Positions 31,080-42,835 of a DNA stretch of 64,000 nt are shown here, piece by piece. The translations under genes were made by a program, and so were the position numbers. The DNA lies in contig OY754466.1 of the NCBI GenBank assembly GCA_963575645.1, positions 37,976,001 to 38,040,000 on the forward strand, written 5' to 3'. Under the pieces are notes generated by a model. It saw nothing but the letters and a program-made list of their open reading frames with translations, was not told where the DNA came from and did not search any database. This DNA is from Xanthostigma xanthostigma (Eukaryota; Arthropoda; Insecta; Raphidioptera; Raphidiidae). The first letter of the stretch is position 1; each line of letters starts with the position of its first letter.

Positions 31080-32840
31080 ATTTTATTGCAGGTAGATTAA
31101 AGCACTTTATTAAAGAGTGGAAAGAAATTACAAGTGATGAATTCATATTCTCCTGCTTAGAAGGGTACGATATAACCTTTGAAAGGGAACCAATACAGCT
31201 TCGGGAGCCAGATACTCCGAACTGGTCCCCAGAGCAATTTGAGAAAATCAACCAAGAAATTTCCACTCTTTTGTCTAAAAAAGCAATTGAACCACGCGAA
31301 GACTGCGAGGGCCAATTCGTGTCGTCCTACTTTCTAGTTGAAAAACCAGATAAATCTAATAGATTTATCATTAACCTACAAAAAACTGAATGAATTCATT
31401 CAAACCATTCATTTCAAAATGGAGGACCTGAGGGCAGCGAGAAATTTATTTTCTCGGGACGCCTATATGGGAACCCTGTACCTTAAGGACGCGTATTTAT
31501 TGATACCAGTTAGTAAAAATAACAGAAAATACTTAAGGTTTCGATTTAATGGTATCTTGTATCAATTTAGATGTCTCCCGTTTGGATTATCGACTAGTCC
31601 TTATATCTTCACTAAAATTATGAAGCCAGTCATAAATTTTTTACGCCTAAAAGGCTGGCTGTCAATAATATATCTAGACGATATATTATGTATTAGTGAT
31701 TCATACGAGATATGCTATGATAACATAAATTCCACTATCAAATTATTAGAAAAATTAGGATTTATTATAAACTATAAGAAAAGTTCCATAGTTCCAAATA
31801 AACGGTGTAAATATCTTGGTTTTATTTTAGACTCAAAAAAAAAATATTCAGTAGATTTGCCGGACCAAAAGAAAAATCAAATAATAAAAATTAAACCAAT
31901 TTGAAATAGGGAAACAATACAAAATCCGTACTTTTGCGCAAATACTGGGAACTCTAATCGCAGCATCACCAGCAGTAGAATATAGTAAGGTTTATTGTAA
32001 AAGACTCGAAAGAGCTAAATGGTTAGCATTAACTGTAAACGATAATAACTTTGAAGCTCGTATGAATATCACACAAGAGGTACTGGAAGATTTCGCTTGG
32101 TGGAAATCTCATGTACTGATCGGCACTAACCCAAACGATAAAAAATTTTCATATAAATTACCTAGAGCTCTTAGCTGCCTTTTTCGCCTTAAAATGCTTT
32201 GCATCTGAGCTCACTAACTGTGAAATCTTAATGCGTATAGATAATACTACGGCCATTTCCTATATATACAAAGCTGGTGGGGTAAAATTCCCACATCTAA
32301 GTGAACTTGCGCGAAAAATCTGGCAGTGGTGTGAAGCCAGAAAAATCTGGATAACTGCTTCATACATCGCTTCGAAAGAAAACGTCGACGCAGATGCTGC
32401 GTCCCGAGTGACTAATTTAGATACGGAATGGGAATTAGGTGGCAAATACTTTAGACAAATTATTAAAAAATTTGGTCCCTGTACTATTGATCTATTCGCA
32501 TCTAGAATTAACACGAAGTGTAAAAAATTTTGCTCGCGCTACCCAGATCCAGAGGCATCGGTAGTCGATTCATTTACAATTTCATGGGAAGAAGAACAAT
32601 TCTATGTTTTTCCGCCCTTCGCGGTTATACTACCAACACTAAGAAAAATTATTAGTGACAACGCAACTGAAGTAGTGGTCATTCCGAATTGGTACCCACT
32701 ATTTACTTCTCTTCTGTGTGAAGACACATTAATATTAGAGCCATCACCTGATCTTTTACTCTCTCCATGCAAGAACAGAAGTCATCCCCTGGCACACAAA
32801 CTCTCTCTAGTGGTAGGGAAGTTGTCAGGGAAGCATACTT
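31080..32840 (+). pseudogene. DIRS reverse transcriptase, RNase H and methylase-like region (fossil)
   Basis: Polymerase motifs are clear: LKDAYLLIPV (palm aspartate), FRCLPFGLSTSPYIFTK and the catalytic YLDDIL. An RNase H segment follows (MRIDNTTAISYIYKAGG ... SKENVDADAASR). The next block, TIDLFASRINTK...YPDPEA...SW...FPPF, is the region DIRS elements carry after RNase H that is related to Dam-type methylases. The enzyme would copy element RNA into cDNA for circle formation. The region is broken, and no attempt is made here to reconstruct it. Confidence 0.88.
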
Positions 32841-33790
32841 AAGCAAAGGAATTCCTAAAGACTCTGTAGACTTCATGGTAGACTCGATAACACCATCAAC
32901 TCTCAAGCAATATGAAGGATGTCTCAAAAAATGGGTTTCATTTGCCACAGAAAAAGGTTATAACATATTTGATCCTAGCAGTTCAAATATCATTGAATTC
33001 TTAACGAAGAGATTCAATGAAAAAGCTAGCTATGGAACCTTGAATTCGTCAAGATCGGCGATTTCACTGATAGCAAAACGCGATGTATACAAGGACGCCC
33101 TCATATCCAGGTTTTTTTTCAAAAGAATTTTCAAACGCCGACCTACCACGCCTAAATATTCCACCACTTGGAATACAGAGCAGGTTTTGGAATATATAGA
33201 AAAACTAGATTTGATAGATAATCAAAAATTAAAGGTTGTATCGGAAATCGCAGCGACACTCCTAATACTCGTGACGGCTCATAGACTCCAAACTATTGCC
33301 TTAATTAACATAGATAACTTAAGCGAAACTTCATCGGGGCTTCAGATAAAGATCCCTGATTTGATAAAAACGTCGAAACCAGGGAAAAACCAACCAGGTC
33401 TCATGGTTCCCTTCTTCGAGAAGCGACCAAAGCTCTGCGTAGCTTAATCTATAATTTTACACTACCTCAAACTTACAGAATCATTTAGGAGAGATAACAA
33501 AAACTTGTTTTTATCTACAGTGAAACCTCACAAGCCAGTTAGCCCTCAAACGATCGGGCACTGGATCAAATCCTTATTGAGCAAAGCAGGTGTAGATACT
33601 CAAAAATTTAGCGCATACAGCGCCAAGCACGCTGCCGTCTCAACGGCTTACCGAAAAGGATTAGATATTGATACAATAAGAAGAACAGCAGGTTAGACGA
33701 AAAATTCAGAAACATTTGCACGTTTCTACAACAGACCTCTTTTGGAATCAAATACTAAGTTTGCTATGGCAATATTATCAAAAAATAATT
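32770..33790 (+). pseudogene. DIRS tyrosine recombinase region (fossil)
   Basis: It overlaps the end of the RT frame, as usual in DIRS elements. An N-terminal SAM-like DNA-binding part (TLKQYEGCLKKWVSF) leads to a catalytic part with TAHRLQTIALINIDNL, then PQTIGHWIKSLL and YSAKHAAVSTAYRKG, and ends in an FYNRPL box where the family has its tyrosine nucleophile. This enzyme would integrate the circular DNA copy, so no integrase or protease of the LTR type is present. The region is broken. Confidence 0.85.
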
Positions 33791-33913
33791 AAGCATGGTT
33801 TTTTGTTAAGAATTTTTTATACCTAATAAAATACATTACTAGTTCAAAAATAATTGTTATGTATTAAAGAAAAATAAACATACAATTAAAGCTCTATCAC
33901 AGACGCTAAAAAT

Positions 33914-34032
33914 CTACAAGTAATCAATCATCGAGAACGAGACGCGTAGTATAATTGACCGATCAAACGAGCCCGCCGAAGGCGGGCGAAGTTCGATCGA
34001 AATTATACGAAGCGTCTCGTTCAAAGATGATC
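33914..34032 (+). repeat. DIRS internal complementary region
   Basis: 33914-33956 complements the outer left end over 43 bp. 33957 to about 34032 complements the outer right end, including the CCCGCCGAAGGCGGGC hairpin. The junction TATAATT|GACC corresponds to the two element ends joined head to tail with a single AATT. In DIRS1 this region templates completion of the ends during circle formation. Confidence 0.9.
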
Positions 34033-34039
34033 ACTTCCC

Positions 34040-34090
34040 ACCCAAAACAAAAAAAAAAAAAAAAAAAAACAAAAAAAAAAAAAAAAATAC
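34040..34090 (+). repeat. A-rich tract inside DIRS
   Basis: Two long adenine runs separated by one C lie between the internal complementary region and the right terminal repeat. They are probably slippage products and have no coding sense. Confidence 0.7.
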
Positions 34091-34160
34091 CCTCTGCCCG
34101 TAATCATCTTCATAAAACTGTGATATCGCTGTACAAAAACAAAATTAAATACTCTAAAAT

Positions 34161-34356
34161 ATATGACGATCGATAGAGGCGAGCGCGAGTGCCTAGGCCA
34201 ACGCGCGGGAAAAGTTTTAAATTTAAAATCTAAACGTTGTGAAGTTTAAGCATACTTAACAGTACTACAAGTAATCAATCATCTTCGAACGAGACGCTTC
34301 GTATAATTTCGATCGAACTTCGCCCGCCTTCGGCGGGCTCGTTTGATCGGTCAATT
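34161..34356 (+). repeat. DIRS right inverted terminal repeat with extension
   Basis: It is the inverted partner of 29567-29713, but it continues about 47 bp further outward (34310-34356) with a GC-rich hairpin (CGCCCGCCTTCGGCGGGC). A longer right end with unequal outer sequence is a known feature of DIRS1-type repeats. Confidence 0.88.
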
Positions 34357-36486
34357 ACTGAATGATAACTTGCACCCCATTCTTGGCCTACTCGAATATG
34401 TTCATTGCAAAACAAACTGTATTGTAGCGATGCCGAAGGTACTTAACTTTTATTTTAATCATAGATGCAGTGTAACTAGTCAAAACAATTCGTTACGGTT
34501 AAATCTAAAAATGTCTAACAAAAAGTGATGAACTGCCGTTGAACTCTTGAGACAAAAAATATACTCAGGAATGTATTTTCATGTAAAATATTAGTTACAC
34601 GATACGCGGAGATCTAAAACGCATTATAGTCATAAAAATCATTTTTAAATCTTCGCAATAAAATAGCCATCCTTCTGAGTTTTGGAGAGTTAATTAATGT
34701 TTCGCTTCTACAGTATAATTATCTGTAAATAATAATAATGTAACATCTATCTGGAGATCAGAACACTTGTACTTACAGTAAAACTCATGTATTTTCAACC
34801 TGTCGGGACGAATCGACTCATGTATTTTCAACATCTCCTTCATCCTCACCAATCAGAAAAAACCTTCATAAATTTTGAGGTAAAACGTTCTTAAAAGTAT
34901 TCAATTAAAAACATAAAATGTAAAAAAAATGGCAAGTTTCGCAACGCAGTTCTTCCGCTACAAAAAGTTGTGAGATCTCATGTAAAACCAAGTTAGTTAT
35001 AAATTTTAGTTAGTCTATGGAAGTACCTGTCCAACAACTTTGTTGGTGTATTTGCCTTAGGCACTTACACTATTGGCGTCGGTCGGATAGTGGGACCTAG
35101 GGGTCGGCCCAAAATTTCTCGACGTTTTATAGCCTCCTAAAAAGTTTGGCACCATTTTTAGGAAAAGTCTGTTTATATATGTACGGGCTATAACTTTCGA
35201 AGGAGTAAATTGACTTTAGCGAAATTTGGACCACACATTGAAATCCATCACTGCACGAAGCTTATTTAAAATTGGGCTAATCGGACCACTTTAAGGGTGG
35301 GTTTTAGAGGTTGAAAAATATTTTTGGGTCCACAAATTCCGAAAAAAATTTCCGAATCGTTTCAAAATTGAAATTTAACGCATTAGTAAAGATGAAAATG
35401 TGCTGCCAATTTTTTTTTTAAATTGCCCCGACAGGACCGGACTTAAAAATTTTATGAAAACGTTAGTTTGTAGATATGGATTTACTTAGTGAAGGGTGAA
35501 TTTAATTTGGTAAATTGATAGTAATATTGAAATAAGAAAAAAAATATTTTTTAAGGGATGTGTTAAGGGGTTAAAATTTTTATTTTGTCCGAAAACAAAA
35601 GGGTTAAGTTCACATAATAAAGCCACACTGCCAGTGTAAGCAAATACACTATATTGTCGGCAGGGTTTCGCACTGCGACCCGGTTTTTTTAAATTGTTAC
35701 CTAATCAGTTGCCAACATTTAGGTATAGTGACCGTATCAATAGACATCTTCATTTCTATAAAAATTAAAATGTCTTAGCAATTAGGGGGTCAATTCTGCA
35801 TTAGAGCCCCGTGTCCCATATTAGAGAAAATGTCCCGCATCATTATGTGAATTTTACGAACCCGTGTGGCTATATATTTTTTTAAAATTAGGTTACTTAA
35901 AAAAGTCATTTGTTTTTGGCGTAAGCTATATTTAACTTAAGAAAGATATTTATTTTATTTATTTTTAAATTAAAAAATAATAATAATAATGTACATGACA
36001 CTAAAAATTGCAGACATCCGACAAATAGCCAACAAATAATACTGTGGTGTACGATGGATCCGAAGGTTCCACTACTGTTGTATAATACATTGTTTTTCAA
36101 TAACGTGCGGAGTCGTGGGTAGCGGTTAGTATTTTCAGAAACGGGTATAACATTTTGAAACGAGCTGTATATTCGTCAAACAAATGATTTTGCGTAGACA
36201 TTTTTGTATTGAAGTGGAGACAGCACCAGCTGATTCCTTGTTATCGATTTTACACGACAAAATATAGTTCAATGTAATTTATAGATTTTACTGTAAGGAG
36301 TAGGTACAATAATAATATACAGTAATAGTAATTGTTACAAAAACTGTATGTACCCACTCTCTTGAGCGCTATCGACAGTAAAAGCCTATACTTTGCGTTA
36401 CACGTTTACAGGAAATACTTAGCCGCAATTTTGAGGTATTATACACTGTGTCCCAGAAGTAACGTCGAGAATTTTAAAAGAATATT
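34357..36486. other. no gene; possible decayed repeats
   Basis: At 35040-35660 weakly inverted ends (GTGTATTTGC..TTACACT) may bound an old element. At about 35990-36129 there is Helitron-like 3' text (CCGAAGGTTCCACTACTG, then GGTAGCGGTTAG-T). The remaining sequence shows nothing coding. Confidence 0.4.
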
Positions 36487-36494
36487 CCTTTCTG

Positions 36495-36692
36495 CAGTGG
36501 TGTAACTATCGGGTGACAGAAAGATCAAAATTTCACGGGCCTCTGGCCTGAGAGGGCCCCCGGCCCGAGAGACCGTTAGGACAGGAGTTACTTAACATTT
36601 ATAAAGATGAAACTATACAACGTGAAACTTTTTTATATTAAGAGAGGGCCCCATCCGATGAATTTTCCACGGGCCTGAGGTACGCCGCACTG
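36495..36692. mobile_element. hAT-type MITE
   Basis: The ends CAGTGGTGTAAC and GTACGCCGCACTG are inverted with small changes. They are flanked by CCTTTCTG (36487-36494) and CCTTCCTG (36693-36700), an 8-bp duplication with one mismatch. The interior is rich in GGGCCC blocks. Length 198 bp, non-coding. Confidence 0.75.
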
Positions 36693-36885
36693 CCTTCCTG
36701 ACTTGATCTAGTTTTTTCAGCGCCTGATGTTTTTTCAGCAAGTGCGCTCGCTACGAATGAGAGTTTCATATTACTAAATTTCACCGCGGTTTTAGCCATA
36801 GCTCGCTTCTGCCGCGAATAAGAATAAAATCGTAAAGATTTGTTGAAATCTGAAAGTAGAGTCGATATGTTTTTCATAAATTCGT

Positions 36886-37097
36886 ATTACGATGAAGGAA
36901 GGTTTTGGTTGAGGATTATAAAAATACGCTTTACCAATGTTACGCTAGTGGCCAACGTTTCGAAAAATTTATTTTTATCTTCAGGGTCTATAAACATGTA
37001 TATATAATATTTTTTTCGAAACGTTGGCCACTAGCGTAACATTGGTAAAGCTTATTTATGATCCTCAACCAAAACCTCCCTTCATCGTAACATTCTA
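36886..37097. repeat. Snapback element with hammerhead-like core on minus strand
   Basis: The arms of about 85 bp (GAATGTTACGATGAAGG... and its inverted copy) enclose a 45-bp centre. On the minus strand the centre reads CTGAAGA (36984-36978), an A5/T5 stem with TAAA loop, then GAAACG (from 36961). This has hammerhead core order, although stem II is A/U only. Arm sequence GGCCACTAGCGT follows and could close a short stem III (ACG/CGU). Confidence 0.55.
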
Positions 37098-37175
37098 TTG
37101 GATCAACACTACTTTATACTTTATAAATTCGGCAGTAGTTCGTCATTGTCGCCAGGCAGTTATTACAGTTTTTTT

Positions 37176-37503
37176 AATCAAAGCACGTCGACTCGACATC
37201 GCGACAACTCGCACGAGACTGGGCAGCCACTCGAATTATGTGGACAGCACAGGCGAGCCGAGCTACTGGCGTGCGAGTTCACAATTCGAGCAGCTGTCTA
37301 CTGTCAGGTCAGCAGCTCGCAATGTGTAAGCCAGAGATTAATCAAAGCACGTTGACTCGACATCGCGACAACTCGCATGAGATTGGGCAGCTACTCGAAT
37401 TATGTGGACAGCACAGGCGAGCCGAGCTACTGGCGTGCGAGTACACATTGCGAGCAGCTTGTCTATTGTCAGATCAGCAGCTCGCAACGTGTAAACCAGC
37501 CAT
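37176..37503 (+). repeat. Two-copy tandem duplication, period 164 bp
   Basis: Unit 1 (37176-37339) and unit 2 (37340-37503) both run from AATCAAAGCACGT through CGACATCGCGACAACTCGCA to CAGCAGCTCGCAA.GTGTAA. They are over 90% identical and GC-rich. Open frames here are a consequence of the repeat and are not counted as genes. Confidence 0.85.
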
Positions 37504-37510
37504 AAGAGTA

Positions 37511-39172
37511 GGTTGTGACAAAAAGGCAAAACAGCTTTTATGTCGAATTTTTCGGTAAAATTAGATTAATCTTTATTGATCCCAACTGAGTCATACTTAT
37601 AATGATTTTTATCGTAAAATTATGTGGTAACAGGCAAATTCACATGATTTATTTTCTATGCCTGGTTAGTTTTGTGACTCCCTAAGAGATTAGATAGTAC
37701 TATTTGATATAATGAAATTGATTATCATAAATGCATTATGCAAACAATTATTTTGAATTTATCGTATTTATAAAAAAAAACATTGCTACAAATAAAATTT
37801 AAACGGGGAGGACCATGCGATTAGCATTGTTACTTGTTCAAGTGTTCTCAGTTTTCTTAAGTCACAAATATTCTCCAGAGTATAAACAAAGGTAGTGCGT
37901 AAGCCTTTTGGTTCAAAAAATCACCTCAATTTTTTTCGAAATTAAAAAAAAAAACATATAGCAGTTACAACTGGCCCACCAATAGAAAATTCTTAAAAAC
38001 ATTTTTTTATATAGTGGCTTGTGTGGAAAACATTCTAAAGTAACCGCAATTTTGTCCAACATTTTTAAGAAAATATATCGAAATATTTTTATCCTAAAAA
38101 ATTAAGGTGATTTATTCTAAAAGGTAACTTTTCCACGCTAGCCACCGTGAAAATGACACAAATTCTACGAAAAATCTTAATATAAAAAAACCTTTAAAAA
38201 ATAAACATGTAAATTTCGTTGAATTGAAACATTTAATATGAATGAAAATATCGATTTACGCCAAGTTTTTTTAACGGTTAAATTATTGAAGCATATTTGT
38301 ACAGTTAATAATTTTTACCAAAAATAATATGTTGTAACATTTTTTGTATTTATTTTATTTAAATCAAATATAATTGTCGACCAGCGTTTCTCCTATTCTT
38401 TATACCTAGATGTCTATTTATGTTCTTGAAAAAAGATTACGTATTGACCGTATACTTTTGAAAATTCTTGTTCGATTCTGTCAGTTAGGTTCGGGCGTTT
38501 GACAAGTACAGGTTTAATTTTTTTCGTAAGCTTTATTGGCTTATTACTATTTAAATATTCATTTTCAATCAGAAATCATATAGCTGTATTATCATTTCTC
38601 TAACTCGATATATTTTGTGGTAAATGCGAAGCGGAGTAATTTTCTGACAACGCAAAAACAATTGCATCGATTTATATTTAATCGTGGTACCGAGATTTTG
38701 GATTATAGACGCTCGACAATTGAACTCATTAGTGTTTCTGTGATACCAACAACGAATATTTTTTAAGTTTTTTGTATTGACGTTTTGTTCAAATTGAATT
38801 GTTTTCGAATAATTCTGTGAAAAGTGTAAAAAAACTGTCATGGTTACTGAGAAATTCTAATCATTTGTTCCAGTCAAGAATTTATCAGCGCCATGAGTTG
38901 AAGTCTTCCGTTTAGTCGAAGTTTGTAGAGATACCATCATTCAGGTTGGTAATGTTCATCTAATTGTTATTAAGAGTACTTTTTTTAAAATCCCTCCGAT
39001 TTAAATAACTCAACAATTATTTAAATAAACAATTAATTTTAAAAGACTGCATAACAATGTCTACCTATTTAAAGCATGTTTTAAGTCATTAATATTTTAT
39101 TGTCGGATTTAGTTCTGTGGCTTCAAATTAACACCCAATATAATTTTCTGAGTTTGTTTAAATATATCATAA
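37511..39172. other. 1.7 kb without a supported gene
   Basis: AT-rich with many homopolymer runs. A 90-codon minus-strand frame at 38569-38841 has no recognisable domain. Confidence 0.4.
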
Positions 39173-39820
39173 CTAGCGGTCCCGCCCGGTTTCACCCGGG
39201 TGCAAAAGAACGAATGGGGAAGAAAGGGACATGAGTACACACATTCATCTTAGTTTACCGAGATGAATATTGTGTCCAAACTTTATAATGATCGGCGTTA
39301 CCGTTCAAAAGTTTTTGTCGTTAAAAAGCAGTATTTATATACTTTTTTTAAGTAATAAAATTTCTTTCAAGACATATAATAAATATTTAATTTTAATTAG
39401 TCGTAATAAAATTTTAAAAAATTAAAATGTAATCCTTATAAGAAGCAATGTATAAAATAAAAAAAATAAAAATATATATTCGCCGACGTGGGGCTTGAAC
39501 CCAAGACCCTTGCATTAAGAATCTTGCACTCTACCGACTGAGCTATTCGACCTGTAACCGTCGTGCGCTAATATTGCAATATATAGTTAAGGCATTTCAC
39601 CTGATAATATTTGCCGAACGGACTAATTTTGAGGTACATCTTGCAACATTTTTCATTGACGTTCCGCTCCAATTGGTCATAGCGTAATATTATATAGCCT
39701 ATAGCCTTTCTCATTAAATGGGTTATACAACAAACAAAATTTTTTTCAAATCGAACCAGTAGTTTCTGAGATTACCCTGTTCAAACAAACAAACTCTTCA
39801 GCTTTATGTATTAGTATAGA
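39173..39820 (-). mobile_element. Helitron-like element E with tRNA-Lys cassette
   Basis: On the minus strand it begins TCTATACTAATACATAAAGC and ends GGGCGGGACCGCTAG next to T. It is 648 bp long. It retains both the short-form text (CAAAATTAGTCCGTTCGGC) and the cassette, so it shows most clearly where the cassette sits. Confidence 0.78.
39481..39552 (-). tRNA. tRNA-Lys-like sequence with CTT anticodon
   Basis: On the minus strand TAGCTCAGTCGGTAGAGTG is a canonical D-arm/A-box. The loop TTCTTAA carries the genuine Lys anticodon CTT, and GGGTTCAAGCCC gives the T-arm/B-box. The acceptor strands (GGTCGAA / GTCGGCG) pair poorly. Of the four tRNA-like cassettes it is the only one with a lysine anticodon, pointing to tRNA-Lys(CTT) as the ancestor. 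Confidence 0.6.
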
Positions 39821-39859
39821 TTACTTTTATATTGTCATCAATTGTGCCAAATCTTTATA

Positions 39860-40200
39860 TAATATATAAAATACCGGTGTGCGTGTGTTCATATTTTCGT
39901 AATCTATCCTCAACGGCTTGACCGATTTTGATTAAAATTTTTTTTTGTACGTATGCGGGGTCACCACGGTGGTTCTTAGCTATAGTTGGACCCGGTAGGT
40001 AACGCTGTTATATAAATCAAGATTTTTTTAATTTTTCGACCAAATTTTTTTAAAATATTGCTTTAGATTTCTCACATAAAAAAAACATCCTAAATTTTCA
40101 GATTCGCAGCACCTCTCAATATTTTTTCTTATATTCATGATATGTCTATGTTGAATAAGTAACCTACAAATCCGGGCGAAGCCGAACCGGACCGTGAGTT
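39860..40200 (+). mobile_element. Decayed Helitron-like fragment
   Basis: The text TTGACCGATTTTGAT at the left and CCGGGCGAAGCCGAACCGG at the right is typical interior and near-terminal sequence of insect Helitron-like repeats. Exact ends are lost. Confidence 0.35.
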
Positions 40201-40780
40201 CTCTCAACGATTTCGTATAGAACACGGTATGTATAAATGTGAAAAAGTCACCTTGAAAAAAATTCTTCAATATGTATCAAGGTCGATGCAATGATATAAT
40301 ATTATAAAAAAATCCGTTTAACAAATAATTACCTATCAATTACTACATAAATTACATATACTTAAAGACTGTATAAATATGCACTTGAAAAAAAATCGCA
40401 AAAATTATATTTGCTGGCTTAATAGTCCTGAGTTGTAGAAAGCATTGTCAGAAAATCTGATTTAACACTGACAGATTGAGACCACACATATTTCTCCATA
40501 AGAAAAGCATATCGTAGGATTTTTCAATTGACACTAGGCTCGAAAAAATAAATGGTCGATTAAAATGGTAGGTACATATATGAGTATTTAATATAGTTTT
40601 TTTTATACGATTTCCACTTTGAAACAACACTTTCCAAAGCATATTTCAAAATTTGACAACGACATAAATCCACTTCTGCACTTACAAAAATCAATTAATT
40701 ATTAACAGGACACAGGAGTAGTGGTAATTTATGTTTTCTGATTCGCATATTTCAGTACTTCATTCGATTTACATTTGCTT
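40201..40780. other. no gene seen
   Basis: AT-rich spacer with no coding or repeat signal. Confidence 0.4.
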
Positions 40781-40782
40781 TA

Positions 40783-41227
40783 GGCACAAAAGGCTAGAAA
40801 CGCCGCTAGAAACACTGCTTGGAGCTCTGCTGGCCGAAGGGCTGGGTACGAAGCTGGAAATGACGTCACTCGCTTGCTAGCTCACAAGATAGGTTTTAAA
40901 ATTAGAACAGGGGCCATTTTCCTTGCTAGGTCCGCTGCTAGGTATGAGCAAGAACCTATCAGGAAGCAGTATCTTGTCACGTGGGCAACTTGAAAAAAAC
41001 GCCCACAAACCAACATGGCGTCATTCTACTCAAAGTCAGACAACATACACGTTTTGCTCTGTGATTATATTTGAACTGTCACTGCGCGCGCACCAGATTT
41101 GAGCTTGAAAAGATGTCTCGTGTGAAGCGATCACATAACAACAATCAAGAAAACCAGCATTAGAAAACTAGTAAATAAATCTAGCAAGGCATTTAGCGCA
41201 GCGTTTCTAGCCTCGTGTGCAGCGGCC
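40783..41227. mobile_element. Harbinger-type MITE, complete copy
   Basis: Near-terminal inverted repeats (AAAGGCTAGAAACGCCGC at the left; inverted, ACGAGGCTAGAAACGCTGCG at the right) are bordered by TTA on each side, matching the TWA rule. The related but truncated copy is at 15043-15440. A CRE-like TGACGTCA lies at about 40862. Confidence 0.72.
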
Positions 41228-41755
41228 TTTAGATAAAAGTACACTACAATTTACAAATAAGATTATAATACTACGACGTGCGCACAAAGGTTGATTGAAA
41301 AATAATAATAAAATTAGATATTTCAAAAATTAAAAGATTATTTACTAAGACTCTGTAAAAAAGAATAATTATCATTTTGAAAATGATTAGTGAATGTAAT
41401 TAAGAGTGAAAAGTTGCAAATTTTGCACTTGTGCATGCATTATATTACATATTATTTTATATCTACATAATAGATAATGTATTAAGTGGGGTCATTTTAT
41501 AAATGCATACAAAAATAAAATCATAAAATTAAGGCCAGGGTCTTTCTAATCTATATAATTTGTTGCTCATGTACGGACATGAGCGAATGCAAATACAATT
41601 TGCAAATTTAAAGTAGCTACTTACTGTTCATAAACTTCATATTTAAATCCGCAACCAGTGTTGCCAGACTAGGAAATTTCTCCCTATACAGGCTTTGTTC
41701 CGGTTTACGAGACCTCTTTAAGAAGTATCAAAAAACAGACAAATATAAATACCAA
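41228..41755. other. no gene seen
   Basis: AT-rich sequence, nothing recognised. Confidence 0.4.
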
Positions 41756-42060
41756 TCTATACAACTAAATAAAATTAAAGTGTCTGTTTGTAATGACAAA
41801 ATAACAGCTTTTTACTATATGCATATATGAAAGTAAATATATGGTACCTACTACCTATTTATAACAAAAAAAAAATTAATTTTGTCTGTCTGTTTGTTCC
41901 GGCTAATTTGCGAAACAACTGAATCGATTTTGACGGGAATTTTACTGGAAGATAGCTAAAGTTATAAGGAGTAACTTAGGCTACTTTTATTTTAGAAAAT
42001 GAATTAGGGCCGCGCAAAAAAATTAAAACCCATGCGGACGAAGTCGCGGGCAACAACTAG
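41756..42060 (+). mobile_element. Helitron-like element I
   Basis: It starts TCTATACAACTAAAT and ends GACGAAGTCGCGGGCAACAACTAG followed by T (shown trimmed in part: GTCGCGGGCAACAACTAG). The interior contains CAACTGAATCGATTTTGACG. It has the Helitron layout with ends different from copies A-F, so it is another subfamily. 305 bp, non-coding. Confidence 0.6.
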
Positions 42061-42139
42061 TCGTCAATAAATATGGTTAACTTGGAAGTACCTTGATAAA
42101 AATTAGATCAAAAAGTTTTATAAAATATGAAAATATATT

Positions 42140-42835
42140 TTTTTATCCACCTACGTGCAAAAGTGCCTAAACGGATCGAAGCCAAATTTTGGTAAGATGT
42201 TTGACACGTAAATAGAACTGTTTTTGAGGATTATAACAGTATACTTTTCATGATTATTCTACCCATTTAAAAAAGTTTTTCTAAACTTCGTAGTTTTGAA
42301 AATATACATACCTAAATGTATTTTAAAAATTCCACAAGTGAGGAATTGTAGTCAAAATTGACATTTTAAAATTATTTTTTCGGTTTTAAAGTCCTCTGAG
42401 TTCAAAAAACATATTTTTGGATTTTTGAAAAAAAGTATGTTTTTCTGTGAGCATGGTACAGTTCGAACGGCTGAGTGAAACACAACCAAATTTTAGAAAT
42501 ATGTCCTATTATTTTTGGGAGAAACTGGCGCATGCGCAGAACCGATATGCGCTATAACGTTGTTTTTTTTCCTGTTATAATGGTATACTTACCATAACGG
42601 TGTATCCAAGAAACTTTTGTAAAAAATGTTTTTTCTTAATTTTATACTTTCGCAATATTTTTGAGTTAACTATTTTTAAAATAGAAAAAATCAGTTGTTC
42701 TTTTGCTCTGAAGATCTGTCAAAAAGAAATTAGGTATAGCTGACAAGCATGCTTTGGTTAATTTTTACTTGTGAAACCATATATTATGTTACCATGTAAA
42801 TGAACAGCAAATATAAAATTTATTACTAGATGTTA
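42140..42835 (+). repeat. R4 family repeat, copy 1
   Basis: Its text is shared with 43517-43550 plus 44689-45125, with 57495-57955 and (inverted) with 61790-62420. Diagnostic blocks are AAACGGATCGAAGCCAAATT, GGCGCATGCGCA (42528-42539), CTATAACG and TAGCTGACAAGCATGCTTTG. No protein is encoded. Superfamily unknown. Confidence 0.65.

Larger units (their letters stand above)
29567..34356 (+). mobile_element. DIRS-family tyrosine-recombinase retroelement, near full length, broken
   Basis: The element spans about 4.8 kb. It has inverted, non-identical terminal repeats and an internal complementary region that joins the complements of both outer ends, the structure specific to DIRS1-type elements. 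Its parts in order are a gag-like region, reverse transcriptase with RNase H and a following DIRS-type methylase-like region, and a tyrosine recombinase. Both outer ends show AATT, found once at the junction in the internal region, as expected if a circular intermediate was used. There is no target duplication, as known for tyrosine-recombinase elements. The coding regions carry roughly half a dozen breaks, so it is a fossil. Its complete termini and still clear motifs suggest a fairly young one. Confidence 0.9.

Noticed and set aside
35035-35660. Possible TIR element with GTGTATTTGC ends
   Set aside because: The ends match only after allowing a 9-base gap, and no target duplication was found, so it is mentioned only in the gap description.
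37024-37558. Three overlapping plus-strand frames of 85-106 codons
   Set aside because: They fall in a 164-bp tandem duplication. The repeated peptide parts come from the DNA repeat, and the register changes between units.
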